A stretch of 64,000 nt of DNA from PALSA-505 sp963699015 (GTDB taxonomy: Bacteria > Actinomycetota > Actinomycetes > Streptosporangiales > Streptosporangiaceae): the NCBI GenBank assembly GCA_963699015.1, contig CAVOSX010000001.1:62001-126000 (forward strand). Reading direction: 5' to 3'. This document shows positions 1 through 8,500 of this stretch, piece after piece. The translations under genes were made by a program, and so were the position numbers. Each line of letters begins with the position of its first letter. The first letter of the stretch is position 1. Under the pieces are notes generated by a model that saw only the letters and a program-made list of their open reading frames with translations, made no database searches and had not been told where the DNA came from.

Positions 1-462
1 GTAGGAGTACCTGATCGGCGAGCCGTGCGTGAACAGGTAAGGCAGCACCGCCGTGGACAGCCGGGCCCGCCACAGCCGTCCGGTGACGCGCTCGCCGAGG
101 GTCAGCACCGCGCCACCGGGCACGTCCAGCGACTGGCCGGGGGTGCCGCCGTGATAGGGCACGGTGGTGCCGCCCCGGCGCTCGCGCAGCTCGATCAGCC
201 AGTCCCCGTTAGGTCGCGGAGAGCTGAAATGAACAGCCAGCCCGTCACTGATGCGGATGGCCGCAGGGACGGTCGCCGACGTGTTGACCACGAGCAGGTC
301 ACCGGGCAGCAGCAGGCCCGGCAGGTCGCCGAACCCATGGTGGCTGACCTCGCCGGCCGAGCGCCTGCTGACCAGCATCCGGACCCCGTCGCGCGGCAGT
401 CCGCGCGCTTCGGCGGGCTCGCGGGCCTCCAGTTCCGGCGGCAGGGCGAATTCCGTCAGCAT
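1..462 (-). CDS. queA: QueA-like S-adenosylmethionine:tRNA ribosyltransferase-isomerase, 3' end cut off by window
   Basis: The visible 154 N-terminal residues match the start of the QueA family. They include the LPGLLLPGDLLVVNTSA segment (family pattern: GD-L-VVN-S) and a later LPYLFTHGSPIRYSY stretch typical of the region leading into the substrate-binding part. The family transfers the ribosyl moiety of SAM to preQ1 in tRNA to make epoxyqueuosine. The ATG at 462 is preceded by GAGGGGAG and lies 12 nt after the stop of the SDR gene upstream, so the two are probably co-transcribed. No other queuosine gene is in the window, so a true queuosine role cannot be shown here; actinobacteria often carry a divergent orphan homologue. 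The C-terminus is off the left edge. Confidence 0.72.
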   Translation of the reverse strand, partial: MLTEFALPPELEAREPAEARGLPRDGVRMLVSRRSAGEVSHHGFGDLPGLLLPGDLLVVNTSATVPAAIRISDGLAVHFSSPRPNGDWLIELRERRGGTTVPYHGGTPGQSLDVPGGAVLTLGERVTGRLWRARLSTAVLPYLFTHGSPIRYSY

Positions 463-474
463 GATCGTCTCCCC

Positions 475-1206
475 TCAGGCCGGGCCGGCCGCAGCCGTGA
501 CCGGGGCGGCCGGCCGCAGTTCGGCGGCGCGGTAACGGCCGCTCGGCGGCCGCTCGGTGACGAGCCGTCGCAGCGCCGGGATCACCGCGGCGGGCAGCGG
601 GCGGTCGGAGATGTCCTCGCCCGGGTAGGCGTCCTGGTGCATCCGGGTGCGCATGTCGCCCGGGTCCACCCACCAGACGCGGAGCGTGTTCTCTTCCGCG
701 GCGAGCACGTTCGAGGCCTGTTCCAGGGCCGCCTTGGCCGCGCCGTAGCCGCCCCAGCCCGCGTAGGCCTCCACCGCCGCGTCCGAGGTGATGTTCAGCA
801 CCGCGCCGCCGCGCTCGCGCAGCGAGGGCAGCAGCAGCTGGGTGAGCGCGACCGGGGCGAGCACATTCACCTCGAACGAGGCGCGCAGCTCGTCCAGGGG
901 GTAGTCGGCCAGCGCGGGCAGCGGGCTGGCGCCCAGCGTCCCCGCGTTGTTGACCAGCAGGTCGGTCCCGCCGAGCTGGCCGGCGATCCGGGCCAGCTCG
1001 GCCCGGTGCGCCGGATCGCAGATGTCGCCGGGCACGGCCGTGACCGCGGCCGGGCCGGGCAGTCCGGCCACGGCGGCGCGCAGCGCGGCGCCGTCCCTGC
1101 CGTCCACGACGAGGCGGTAGCCGTCGGCCGCGAGCCCGCCGGCCAGGGCGAGACCGAGACCGCGGGAGGCGCCTGTGATGATCGCGATGCGATGGTTCGT
1201 CGTCAT
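475..1206 (-). CDS. SDR-family NAD(P)-dependent oxidoreductase
   Basis: A 243-residue classical short-chain dehydrogenase. The cofactor motif TGASRGLG is at residues 11-18, NNAG at 86-89, and the catalytic triad is Ser141 with Tyr154 and Lys158 in YGAAK. The substrate is not predictable from sequence. The ATG at 1206 was chosen over longer in-frame extensions because the Rossmann fold begins immediately after it. A TAGCGT -10 box lies 7 nt upstream (1214-1219) with no Shine-Dalgarno sequence, which suggests a leaderless transcript. The queA-like gene follows 12 nt downstream on the same strand. It is divergent from the two-component genes at 1.3 kb, whose kinase has the same TAGCGT box. Confidence 0.88.
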   Translation of the reverse strand: MTTNHRIAIITGASRGLGLALAGGLAADGYRLVVDGRDGAALRAAVAGLPGPAAVTAVPGDICDPAHRAELARIAGQLGGTDLLVNNAGTLGASPLPALADYPLDELRASFEVNVLAPVALTQLLLPSLRERGGAVLNITSDAAVEAYAGWGGYGAAKAALEQASNVLAAEENTLRVWWVDPGDMRTRMHQDAYPGEDISDRPLPAAVIPALRRLVTERPPSGRYRAAELRPAAPVTAAAGPA

Positions 1207-1213
1207 GCCGCCG

Positions 1214-1219
1214 ACGCTA
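1214..1219 (-). promoter_or_regulatory. -10 box (TAGCGT) of the SDR gene, leaderless type
   Basis: TAGCGT on the minus strand ends 7 nt before the ATG at 1206. The TANNNT pattern at this distance places the transcription start at or next to the start codon. There is no Shine-Dalgarno sequence in between. Confidence 0.45.
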
Positions 1220-1316
1220 GGCGGGGCGGCGCCGCGGCGCATCGGGCTACGGTCGGTGCGGTCCTGCGCCGATGGCCCTAGGACCGGTGACGGATGCCCC
1301 GCCGCCGGCCCGCGGG

Positions 1317-1322
1317 TAGCGT
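1317..1322 (+). promoter_or_regulatory. -10 box (TAGCGT) of the GAF histidine kinase gene, leaderless type
   Basis: TAGCGT ends 7 nt before the GTG at 1330, the same arrangement as the divergent SDR gene. It supports the GTG start rather than the upstream ATG at 1294. Confidence 0.42.
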
Positions 1323-1329
1323 CGGGGGA

Positions 1330-2499
1330 GTGAACGCGCTGCGCGCGGCCGGAGCCCGCCCCGTGCCCGACGAGGACCAGGTTCTCTACCAGGTGAGCCA
1401 GGCGGTGCTCGCGGTGAACAAAGAGCTCTCGGTGCGGGACGTGCTGCAGGTGATCGTCCGGTCCGCTCGCTCGCTGTCCGGCGCGCGCTACGCCGCGATT
1501 GGCGTGCCGGACGCACGCGGCTCGTTCGCCGAGTTCGTGGTGGACGGCCTCACAGCCAGGCAGCAGAAGGCGATCGGCCCGCTGCCGCGCCAGCACGGCA
1601 TGCTCGCCGTGCTGCTCAAGGAGGGTCAGCCGGAACGGCTTGCCGACATCCGCGCCGACCCGCGGTTCGGCGGATGGTGGCCGTCCGCGCACCCCGACCT
1701 GGCCGACTTCCTGGGAGTACCGATCAAGGACGGCGCGGACGTGCTCGGCATCATCTTCGTGGCCAACAAGATCGTCCCCGGCGGTTTCACCGGCCGCGAC
1801 GAGCAGCTGCTCGGGCTGTTCGCAGCGCACGCGGCGATCGCGCTGATCAACGCCAGGCTGTACGAGCGGGTCGGCGAGCTGTCGGTGATGGAAGAGCGGG
1901 GCAGGCTGGCCCGGGAGCTACACGACGCGGTGTCCCAGAAGCTGTTCAGCATCCGGGCCAAGGCACGGGCCGCGTCCGTGCTGGCCGCCCGGGATCCGGC
2001 CCGCGCCGCGGCCGAGATGGACAGCGTCGCCGCGCTCAGCGGCGAGGCGCACGCCGAGCTGCGCGCGGTGATCAGCGGGCTGGCCCCGCCGGAACTGGGC
2101 GAGCGCGGGCTGGCTGAGTCGCTGCGCAGGTACGCGGCGCTGGCCGGGATGGTGCAGGGCGTCAAGGTGCGGTTCTGCGCATCGGAGATCCCGGCGCTGG
2201 GCGCGGGGCGGGATGCCGCCGCGTACCGGATCGCCCAGGAGGCCCTGCATAACGCGCTCCGCCACTCCGGCGCGAGGCAGATAGAGATATCCCTGCACCG
2301 AACGGCCCGGCGGGTCGTCCTCGAGGTCACCGACGACGGCCGGGGGTTTTCGCCGGACGCGCCGGCGTCCGGGCTGGGGCTGGCGTCGATGCGGGAGCGG
2401 GCGGCCGGGGCCGGCGCCACCCTGTCCATCGACAGTGCTCCGGGCTCGGGAACCAGGGTTGCGCTGACCCTCCCCGCCGACCCGGGAGGGCGGTCATGA
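1330..2499 (+). CDS. GAF-domain sensor histidine kinase (NarL-system type)
   Basis: A soluble kinase of about 389 residues. An N-terminal GAF domain (roughly residues 30-180) is followed by a HisKA_3 dimerization helix with the phospho-acceptor in GRLARELHDAV, then a HATPase domain with the N-box around EALHNALRHS and the G-boxes DDGRGFSPD and GLGLASMRERA. No membrane segment is visible, so it senses a cytoplasmic signal; the layout resembles the C-terminal half of DevS/DosT-type kinases, but no haem ligand can be claimed. The GTG at 1330 is preferred over the ATG at 1294 because a TAGCGT box lies 7 nt upstream and residues before it look non-coding. The stop overlaps the next gene's ATG by 4 nt, so the two are translationally coupled. 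Confidence 0.85.
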   Translation: MNALRAAGARPVPDEDQVLYQVSQAVLAVNKELSVRDVLQVIVRSARSLSGARYAAIGVPDARGSFAEFVVDGLTARQQKAIGPLPRQHGMLAVLLKEGQPERLADIRADPRFGGWWPSAHPDLADFLGVPIKDGADVLGIIFVANKIVPGGFTGRDEQLLGLFAAHAAIALINARLYERVGELSVMEERGRLARELHDAVSQKLFSIRAKARAASVLAARDPARAAAEMDSVAALSGEAHAELRAVISGLAPPELGERGLAESLRRYAALAGMVQGVKVRFCASEIPALGAGRDAAAYRIAQEALHNALRHSGARQIEISLHRTARRVVLEVTDDGRGFSPDAPASGLGLASMRERAAGAGATLSIDSAPGSGTRVALTLPADPGGRS

Positions 2500-3254
2500 C
2501 TCCCGTCCCGGCCGTTCCGGTCACCCCGGCCACCTCTGACGGCCGGGACGGCGCTCCGGACGGCCGCCATCGCGCGGAAGGCCCCCGGATCAGGGTGCTG
2601 ATCGCCGACGATCACCCCGTCGTCCGGCAGGGCCTGCGGGTCCTGCTGGAGGTGCAGGACGACATCGACGTGATCGGGGAGGCGCCGGACGGCACCGAGG
2701 CGGCCAGGATGGCGGCCGAGCTCGGACCCGACGTGATGCTGCTGGACCTCAAGATGCCCGGGATGAAGGGAACCGAGGTGATCGAGGATCTGGCGGCCCG
2801 CCGGATCCGGGTGCGAATCCTCGTGCTCACCAGCGTGACCGACCCGGACGCGGCCGGCGTCGCGGTGCGGGCCGGCGCGGCGGGCTTCCTCTACAAGGAC
2901 GTGGACCCGGACGCCCTGGTCCGGGCGATCCGTTCGGTTCACGACGGCCACCTGCTGCTGTCGCCAGAGGCGGCCGGCACGCTCATCCGCCGCGGCGCGG
3001 ACCGCGGCGCGGCCGGCGGCCTCGCCGCGCTGACCGGCCGCGAGCGCGAGGTGCTCGGCCTCATCACCAAGGGCAGGTCGAACCGGGAGATCGCGCGCGC
3101 CCTGAACGTAGCCGAGAAGACGGTGAAGACGCATGTCAGTTCCGTGCTGGCCAAACTGGGGGTGCAGGACCGCACGCAGGCGGCGCTCTACGCGGTCGCG
3201 CACGGGGGCGATCGCGGCTGGGACACGGAAGACGGCGTATACCCGCCCGGGTGA
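2496..3254 (+). CDS. NarL/LuxR-family response regulator
   Basis: The cognate partner of the overlapping GAF kinase (ATGA overlap). Its receiver domain spans about residues 31-150, with the acidic pair in IADDH and phospho-acceptor Asp84 in MLLDLKMPG. A LuxR-type helix-turn-helix lies near the C-terminus (LTGREREVLGLI, SNREIARAL, EKTVKTHVSSVLAKL). At 252 residues it carries a 30-residue Pro/Asp-rich N-terminal extension not usual for the family, so an internal start is possible, but the 4-nt overlap favours 2496. Phosphorylated dimers of this family bind promoter DNA; the target genes are unknown. Confidence 0.9.
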   Translation: MTPVPAVPVTPATSDGRDGAPDGRHRAEGPRIRVLIADDHPVVRQGLRVLLEVQDDIDVIGEAPDGTEAARMAAELGPDVMLLDLKMPGMKGTEVIEDLAARRIRVRILVLTSVTDPDAAGVAVRAGAAGFLYKDVDPDALVRAIRSVHDGHLLLSPEAAGTLIRRGADRGAAGGLAALTGREREVLGLITKGRSNREIARALNVAEKTVKTHVSSVLAKLGVQDRTQAALYAVAHGGDRGWDTEDGVYPPG

Positions 3255-3314
3255 GAGCGGCGGGTTGCGGGAGTAGGTTCGGTCTGGACGGTGGCGCGAC
3301 TGGAAGGGGACCGG

Positions 3315-4103
3315 ATGTCGGACGAGGTGCTGCGGCTGCGCGGCGTTGGCGTCCGGCGGGACAGGTCGATGCTGCTGCGCGACGTGGACTGGACGGCGCA
3401 CGAGGACGAGCGCTGGGTCGTCATCGGCCCGAACGGCGCGGGCAAGACCACGCTCTTGCAGGTGGCGGCCGCGCAGCTGTTTCCCACCGCGGGCTCGGTC
3501 GAGGTGCTCGGCGAGCGGCTTGGCGAGGTGGACGTGTTCGAGCTGCGGTCAAGGATCGGCTTCGCAAGCGCCGCGGTGGCCGACCGGGTGCCGCCCGCGG
3601 AGAAGGTGATCGACCTCGTGCTCACCGCCTCGTATGCGATTCTCGGCCGCTGGAAGGAGGATTACGAGTCCGCTGACGTCACCCGCGCCGTCGAGCTGCT
3701 CGACGCGCTCGGCTGCGCGCACCTGATCCGGCGCCGGTTCTCCACCCTGTCCGAAGGCGAGCGCAAGCGGGTGCAGATCGCCAGGTCCCTGATGCCCGAT
3801 CCCGAGCTGCTGCTGCTCGACGAGCCCGCGGCCGGCCTGGACCTGGGCGGCCGGGAAGACCTGCTGCGCCGGCTGTCCGCGCTGGCCCGCGATCCGGCCG
3901 CGCCGATGATGGTGCTGGTCACGCACCACGTCGAGGAGGTGCCTGACGGCTTTACGCACGCGATCCTGCTGCGTAAGGGCGCCGTGGTCACCGCCGGGCG
4001 GCTGGACGAGGCGTTCACCGACCGCAACCTGTCCCGGTGCTTTGGCGTGCCGCTGTTCGTTGAGCGAAGGCAGGCGCGCTGGTCGGCCTGGTCATCGCCC
4101 TGA
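3315..4103 (+). CDS. ABC transporter ATP-binding protein, stand-alone
   Basis: A single nucleotide-binding domain of 262 residues. The Walker A motif GPNGAGKTT is at residues 38-46, followed by the ABC signature LSEGERKRVQIARSL, Walker B LLLLDEPAAGLD and the switch histidine in VTHHVEEVP. No permease or binding protein gene is adjacent; neighbours on both sides are unrelated. Stand-alone ATPases of this size resemble the YlmA group, whose transport partner is unknown. The ATG at 3315 has a GGAAGGGGA ribosome-binding site 4 nt upstream and gives the usual family N-terminus. The longer GTG start at 3291 is less likely. Confidence 0.85.
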   Translation: MSDEVLRLRGVGVRRDRSMLLRDVDWTAHEDERWVVIGPNGAGKTTLLQVAAAQLFPTAGSVEVLGERLGEVDVFELRSRIGFASAAVADRVPPAEKVIDLVLTASYAILGRWKEDYESADVTRAVELLDALGCAHLIRRRFSTLSEGERKRVQIARSLMPDPELLLLDEPAAGLDLGGREDLLRRLSALARDPAAPMMVLVTHHVEEVPDGFTHAILLRKGAVVTAGRLDEAFTDRNLSRCFGVPLFVERRQARWSAWSSP

Positions 4104-4203
4104 CGCCGACAGCGGCGGAGGCCGGCCGCTGGCCCGGGAGCGCTCGCGGAACCCGCACCAGGCCCGCGGCCTGACCTGAACCGGACCTGCGGCCTGACCT
4201 GGG

Positions 4204-5184
4204 CTAGGCGCGGGCCCTGACCTGGACCAGGCCGGATTCGGTGATCCTGGTGTCGAAGACGGGCTGGCGGGCGGTTGCCGGGCCGTGCACCACCGCTCCG
4301 TCGGCGATGCGGAAGGTGCTGCCGTGCCAGGGGCAGACTACGCACAGGCCTGCGCCGGACGAGGCGAGACGTCCCTGGTGCAGCGGGCCGCCGAGGTGGG
4401 TGCAGTGGTCGGCCAGCGCGCGCACCTCGGTCCCGCGGCGCAGCACGAGCAGGCTGAGATAGCCGAGCGGCAGCCGCACCGGCCGGCCGTCAGGCAGGTC
4501 GCGGGCCCGGCACAGGTCATGCCAGCCGAGCGGCGCCAGGTGGGCGACCGGCTCGGCGTGGCTGGCGCCGGCGGCCAGCCGGAAGGCCAGGTGCCCGCCC
4601 AGGTACCCGCCCGCCGCGGCCGCGGTGAGGCCGCCGAGCGACAGCAGCTTGCCGCGGCGGTCCCGTCCGGTCACCCGGGCCGCCAGCGATGCCACCTGCA
4701 GCGCCGTGGCCATCGCGCCGGAGGCGGCGTGCACGAGACCCACCCGCTGTTGCTCGCGGTGCAGTTCGGACCAGTCCGCCAGCCCGGCCGCGGCAGCGGG
4801 CGCCGCGCCGGCGACCCCGGCCGCGATCAGCACGCGCGAGGCCTGCGACGTCCCGGGCAGCAGGTCGAGCAGCGCCGCCGAGGCCCAGCACCCGATGGGC
4901 AGCTGGACCAGCGGCGGGTGGGCGGGCTGGCCGAGCGGGACGCCGTGCAGCAGGTCGGCCGCGCCGCGGCGGCGCAGCGCCCCGCGTACCGCCCCGGCCA
5001 GCGCGGCAGTGGCGCGGTCGAGGACGCTGGCACTCTCGATCCGCTCGGCCAGCGCCACCGGGCGGGGCAGGGTGTCGCGCAGCCGCCGCGCTCGGGGCTG
5101 GTCTTGCTGCTGCTCGGCGAGGTCGCCTGCGCCGCGCGGATTGCTGGCGCCGCCGGAGAACGGACGGGGGCGAGAAGGGCTCAC
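4204..5184 (-). CDS. Rieske (2Fe-2S) protein fused to a DUF2231 membrane domain
   Basis: 326 residues. The N-terminal two-thirds contains the DUF2231 pattern (AHPPLVQLPIG followed by hydrophobic helices), about four membrane segments. The C-terminal third is a Rieske domain with cluster ligands in DHCTHLGG and VVCPWHGS. DUF2231 proteins are predicted membrane redox or haem-related domains, and the fusion would tether the iron-sulphur cluster at the inner face of the membrane; the electron partner is unknown. The start is a GTG at 5184 with no strong Shine-Dalgarno sequence, so a shorter protein is possible. It is convergent with the ABC ATPase. The intervening 100 nt holds short GC-rich repeats of CGGCCTGACCTG. 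Confidence 0.82.
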   Translation of the reverse strand: MSPSRPRPFSGGASNPRGAGDLAEQQQDQPRARRLRDTLPRPVALAERIESASVLDRATAALAGAVRGALRRRGAADLLHGVPLGQPAHPPLVQLPIGCWASAALLDLLPGTSQASRVLIAAGVAGAAPAAAAGLADWSELHREQQRVGLVHAASGAMATALQVASLAARVTGRDRRGKLLSLGGLTAAAAGGYLGGHLAFRLAAGASHAEPVAHLAPLGWHDLCRARDLPDGRPVRLPLGYLSLLVLRRGTEVRALADHCTHLGGPLHQGRLASSGAGLCVVCPWHGSTFRIADGAVVHGPATARQPVFDTRITESGLVQVRARA

Positions 5185-5303
5185 GAGCAGTCCGTACCCG
5201 GTTCCGGGCCGCCCCTATCGCCCCGCGGCTTCCGTGCTATGGCAGATTGACCGGGTTGGGGTGGAACGCTACCCGTGAGTAATACGGCCAGCGCCCGCGC
5301 CGG

Positions 5304-5309
5304 TAGGGT
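5304..5309 (+). promoter_or_regulatory. -10 box (TAGGGT) upstream of the EphD-like gene
   Basis: TAGGGT lies about 50 nt before the ATG at 5358, which also has a strong GAGGAGG ribosome-binding site. No convincing -35 hexamer was found. Confidence 0.35.
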
Positions 5310-5357
5310 GACTCCCGGCGCGGCCGGCCCGGTGTCGCGCCGGCCTGAGGAGGCGCG

Positions 5358-7163
5358 ATGGACCCGACCGGCACGACCGCACCGCACCCGGTGCACCGCA
5401 GCAGGATCGACGCCGGCGACGTGAAGCTCGCGGTTACCCAGCGCGGTGACCCTGCGCATCCGACTGTCGTCCTGGTGCACGGCTATCCGGATACCCAGGC
5501 GGTCTGGGATGAGCTCGCCGGGCTGCTAGCCGATCGCTTCCACGTGGTCAGCTACGACGTTCGCGGCGCCGGCGCATCCACCGCGCCCAACAGCACGGCG
5601 GACTACGCCTTCCCGCTGCTCACCGGCGATCTCGAGGCGGTCATCCGCGCGGTGAGCCCGGACCGGCCGGTTCACCTGGTCGGCCACGACTGGGGTTCGC
5701 TGCAGTGCTGGGAGGCGGTCAGCACGCCCAGGCTTGCGGGGCGGGTGGCCTCGTTCACCTCGATGTGCGGCCCGTCGATCGACCAGGCCGCGGCCTGGCT
5801 GCGCCGCCGCGCGCTGCGCGGCCCGCGGGGTGTCGCCGACCTCGCGCACCAGCTCGCCCGGTCCTGGTACATCGGCTTCTTCCAGCTTCCCGGGCTGCCC
5901 GAGATGGCCTGGCGAGGCGGGCTCGGCCGCCGCTGGGGCAGCCGGATCGCCGCGGAGGGGACCAGCCCGCGTCCCGGCCATCCGGCCGGCACGATCACCC
6001 AGGACGGGATCAACGGCCTGTCGCTGTACCGGGCGAACATGATGCGGCGGACGTCCCGCCCGAGGCCGGCCAAGGTCAACGTCCCGGTCCAGGTGATCAT
6101 CGCGTCCGGCGACCGCTACATCGCCGAGCAGACCCAGCTCTCGGCCCGGGGATACGCGTCCCGGCTGTGGCTGCGCCGCGTCCGCGCGCCGCACTGGATC
6201 CAGCGGACCCATGCCGCGCAGCTTGCCGGGTGGATCGCCGAGTTCACCGCGCACGCGGACGGGGAGCCCGCCAGCCGCGAACTCGAGCGTGCCGATGCCA
6301 GTCCCGGCCGGCAGCCGTTCGGCGGGAATCTGGTGGTCGTCACCGGAGCGGGAGCGGGGATCGGGCGCGCGGTCTGCCTGGCCTTCGCCGCCAACGGCGC
6401 GGAGGTCGTAGCGGCTGACCTCAGCCACGATTCAGCCGAACGGACCTGCGAGCTGATCCGCGGCCGCGGCGGGACGGCGCACTCCTACCAGGTGGACGTG
6501 ACCAGCCCGGAGGAGATGGGGCAGTTTGCGGAGCGGGTACGCGGCACGCTCGGGGTTCCCGACGTGGTGGTGAACAACGCCGGGATCGCCATCGCCGGAT
6601 CCTTCCTCCAGCACACCGAGGAGGACTGGCAGCGGATCATCGACGTGAACCTGCTGGGTGTGGCGCGCGGCTGCAGGCTGTTCGGCGCGCAGATGGTCGA
6701 GCGCGGCCAGGGCGGTCACCTGGTGAACATCGCCTCGGCGGCCGCGTTCGCGCCCACCGCCATGCTGCCCGCCTACTCGGCGACCAAGGCGGCCGTGCGG
6801 ATGCTCAGCGACTGCCTGCGCGCCGAGCTGGCGCCAACCGGAGTGGGTGTCAGCGCGATCTGTCCCGGTTTCACCAGCACCGGCATCGGGCAGGCCGCGC
6901 ACTACGCCGGCACCGGCGCGGAAGCCGAGCAGCGAATCCGGGCCGGAGCGGCCAAGGCTTTCCAGATGCGCGGCTTCCCGCCCGAGAAGGTCGCGGCCGC
7001 GGTGCTGCGCTCGGTGCTGGGCAACCGGGCGGTAGTGCCAGTCAACGCGGAGGCCCGGGTCAGCTACGCGCTGTCCAGGATCGCCCCGGGAGCACTGCGC
7101 TGGCTGGGCGCCCGCAGCAGCGAGCGATCTTTCCGGCGTCTGGAGCGGCTCGGCCGCCGCTGA
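5358..7163 (+). CDS. EphD-like bifunctional protein: alpha/beta hydrolase (epoxide-hydrolase type) fused to SDR
   Basis: 601 residues. Residues 1 to about 310 form an alpha/beta hydrolase with the oxyanion motif HGYPD and nucleophile Asp111 in GHDWG, as in epoxide hydrolases; the late histidine is probably in APHWIQ. Residues from about 325 to 570 form an SDR with VTGAGAGIG starting at residue 328, NNAG, and Tyr473/Lys477 in YSATK. The same two-domain order occurs in mycobacterial EphD. The two activities suggest opening an epoxide or ester and oxidizing the resulting alcohol, perhaps on lipids, but the substrate is not known. The ATG at 5358 has GAGGAGG 6 nt upstream. The gene is followed by the convergent marR gene. 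Confidence 0.85.
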   Translation: MDPTGTTAPHPVHRSRIDAGDVKLAVTQRGDPAHPTVVLVHGYPDTQAVWDELAGLLADRFHVVSYDVRGAGASTAPNSTADYAFPLLTGDLEAVIRAVSPDRPVHLVGHDWGSLQCWEAVSTPRLAGRVASFTSMCGPSIDQAAAWLRRRALRGPRGVADLAHQLARSWYIGFFQLPGLPEMAWRGGLGRRWGSRIAAEGTSPRPGHPAGTITQDGINGLSLYRANMMRRTSRPRPAKVNVPVQVIIASGDRYIAEQTQLSARGYASRLWLRRVRAPHWIQRTHAAQLAGWIAEFTAHADGEPASRELERADASPGRQPFGGNLVVVTGAGAGIGRAVCLAFAANGAEVVAADLSHDSAERTCELIRGRGGTAHSYQVDVTSPEEMGQFAERVRGTLGVPDVVVNNAGIAIAGSFLQHTEEDWQRIIDVNLLGVARGCRLFGAQMVERGQGGHLVNIASAAAFAPTAMLPAYSATKAAVRMLSDCLRAELAPTGVGVSAICPGFTSTGIGQAAHYAGTGAEAEQRIRAGAAKAFQMRGFPPEKVAAAVLRSVLGNRAVVPVNAEARVSYALSRIAPGALRWLGARSSERSFRRLERLGRR

Positions 7164-7258
7164 GCGGGGGCAGGCTGTAGGCGTCCGGGCCGGCCGTCGG
7201 CGGCCCGGGCCGGCGCGGACGGCGAGGGCGCCGCCGAACCGTCGCGGCCGGGGGCGCC

Positions 7259-7789
7259 TCAGGTGGCCGGCGCCTGCCGTCCCTGGCGCGGTGCGGCGCT
7301 GTCCGGCCCGCGGAGACTGGCGATGGTGTCCCTGAGCACCTGCTCGGTCGCGGCCTGGAAGCCGAGGATGAACTCCAGCTCCTCGTCGGTGTAGCCGTCG
7401 GCGATCTTCTTCCACGCCGCGATCATGGGAGCAAAGACCGTGACGACGTCGCGCAGTACCGGCTCCACGATGAGGTGGATGACCACCCGGCGGCGGTCGC
7501 TGGCGTCCCGCTCGCGGCGCACGTAGCCGGCCTCCTCCAGCCGGTCCACCACGCCGGTGATGGACGCTGTCGTCAGCCCGGTGGCCTGGGCCAGCTGGCC
7601 CGCGGTGAGCTGGCCGCCCAGGCTGAGGATATTCAGGCAGTTCAGGTCGGTCGGGTTGATGCCGATGCGCTCGGCCGCCGCCTGGCTCATCAGGTGCATG
7701 AACGAACTCGTCCTGCGCAGCGACTCCTCGAATGCCACCTCAAGCCCGCGCCGGCCCGGCTGGCCCTTGCCCGGCATCTCCCACGACAT
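7259..7789 (-). CDS. MarR-family transcriptional regulator
   Basis: 176 residues with the MarR winged helix: recognition region TAGQLAQATGLTTASITGVVDRLEEAGYV, here split into TAGQLAQATGL and TASITGVVDRLE, followed by the wing RRERDASDRRRVVIHL. Flanking helices contribute the dimer interface. The ATG at 7789 has a GGGAG ribosome-binding site. The upstream region (7800-7850) is strikingly AT-rich for this genome and carries repeated AACT(T)AGATG words, probably the operator for this gene and the divergent gene at 7967. The ligand is unknown. Confidence 0.88.
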   Translation of the reverse strand: MSWEMPGKGQPGRRGLEVAFEESLRRTSSFMHLMSQAAAERIGINPTDLNCLNILSLGGQLTAGQLAQATGLTTASITGVVDRLEEAGYVRRERDASDRRRVVIHLIVEPVLRDVVTVFAPMIAAWKKIADGYTDEELEFILGFQAATEQVLRDTIASLRGPDSAAPRQGRQAPAT

Positions 7790-7806
7790 GCTCGGCTCCC
7801 TATTAT

Positions 7807-7839
7807 TTAATTAACTTAGATGTCAATCCAACTAGATGG
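7807..7839. promoter_or_regulatory. Probable operator/promoter between two divergent winged-helix regulators
   Basis: An AT-rich island contains the palindrome TTAATTAA (7807-7814) and a direct repeat AACTTAGATG (7813-7822) / AACTAGATGG (7830-7839), spaced 17 nt from start to start. On the minus strand, TTGACA precedes the AT-rich tract, consistent with a promoter for the marR gene. Autoregulation by the adjacent MarR protein is inferred from position only. Confidence 0.45.
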
Positions 7840-7966
7840 TAGGTTCTCTAGCATAACGCGAAAAGGTGCCGCCCGCTTCGTCCCCGACACCGAGCCCGTA
7901 CCCGCCCCGCCCGACACCCAGCCCGTACCCGACACTCAGGCACTGCCTGCGAAGGGATGAGAACCG

Positions 7967-8469
7967 ATGACCAAGACCACGAACGATGTAGCAGCCAGCC
8001 AGGGCGGCACCGCGGCGGCCTCCGGAGCGGCCGGCCTCCCCCGGCGCTGGGCACGGCCGAGCGCGCCATGACCAGGCTGCTGCTGGACGTGCTGGCCGAG
8101 ACCGGCACGCCGGAGCTGACCTGGTACGCCTTCCAGCGGCTGTCGGCACTCCAGCCAGCGCCCGCCGCGGCAGCCTTCCGCCGGGATCTCGGCGATGAGC
8201 TGGAGTTGGACGACGCGGCCGCCGCGGCGCTGCTGGACGAGATCGTGGCCGCGGGCCTCATGCACGAGGTCAGCGGCCCGGACGGCGGCGACGCACAGAT
8301 AGCCCTCACCGCCGCGGGGCAGAGCGCGCGGGCGCGGATCCGCGGATCGGTAGCCGCCCTGATAGCCGAGCTGGTCGAGTCCTTCGACCCGCAGGACATC
8401 GAGATCACCACCCGGACGCTGACCGGGCTTACCGAACGCGCCCGGGCGCTGCACCGGCGCGCCCGCTAA
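7967..8469 (+). CDS. MarR/PadR-like winged-helix protein, apparently frameshifted near its 5' end
   Basis: The main body (from ALGTAERAMTRLLLDVL to the C-terminus ERARALHRRAR) reads as a small winged-helix DNA-binding protein. The segments LDDAAAAALLDEIVAAGLM and ALTAAGQSARARI are typical of the wHTH/wing region of MarR-like proteins. The best start is the ATG at 7967, with GAAGGGA 9 nt upstream and a natural N-terminus (MTKTTNDVAASQGG). That frame leaves the body frame at a run of five C around 8037-8041, so a one-base error there is likely. An in-frame ATG at 7957 exists but lacks a ribosome-binding site and gives an implausible N-terminus. The gene is divergent from the marR gene and 31 nt ahead of the reductase gene. 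Confidence 0.6.
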
Positions 8470-8500
8470 GCGCGGCCGTGACCCCAAGAAGGAGGAAGTC

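Noticed and set aside
25..1281. Long plus-strand open frame at the left edge
   Set aside because: It runs antisense to the queA-like and SDR genes, and its product is Arg/Gly/Gln-rich without any family motif. It is a GC-rich shadow.
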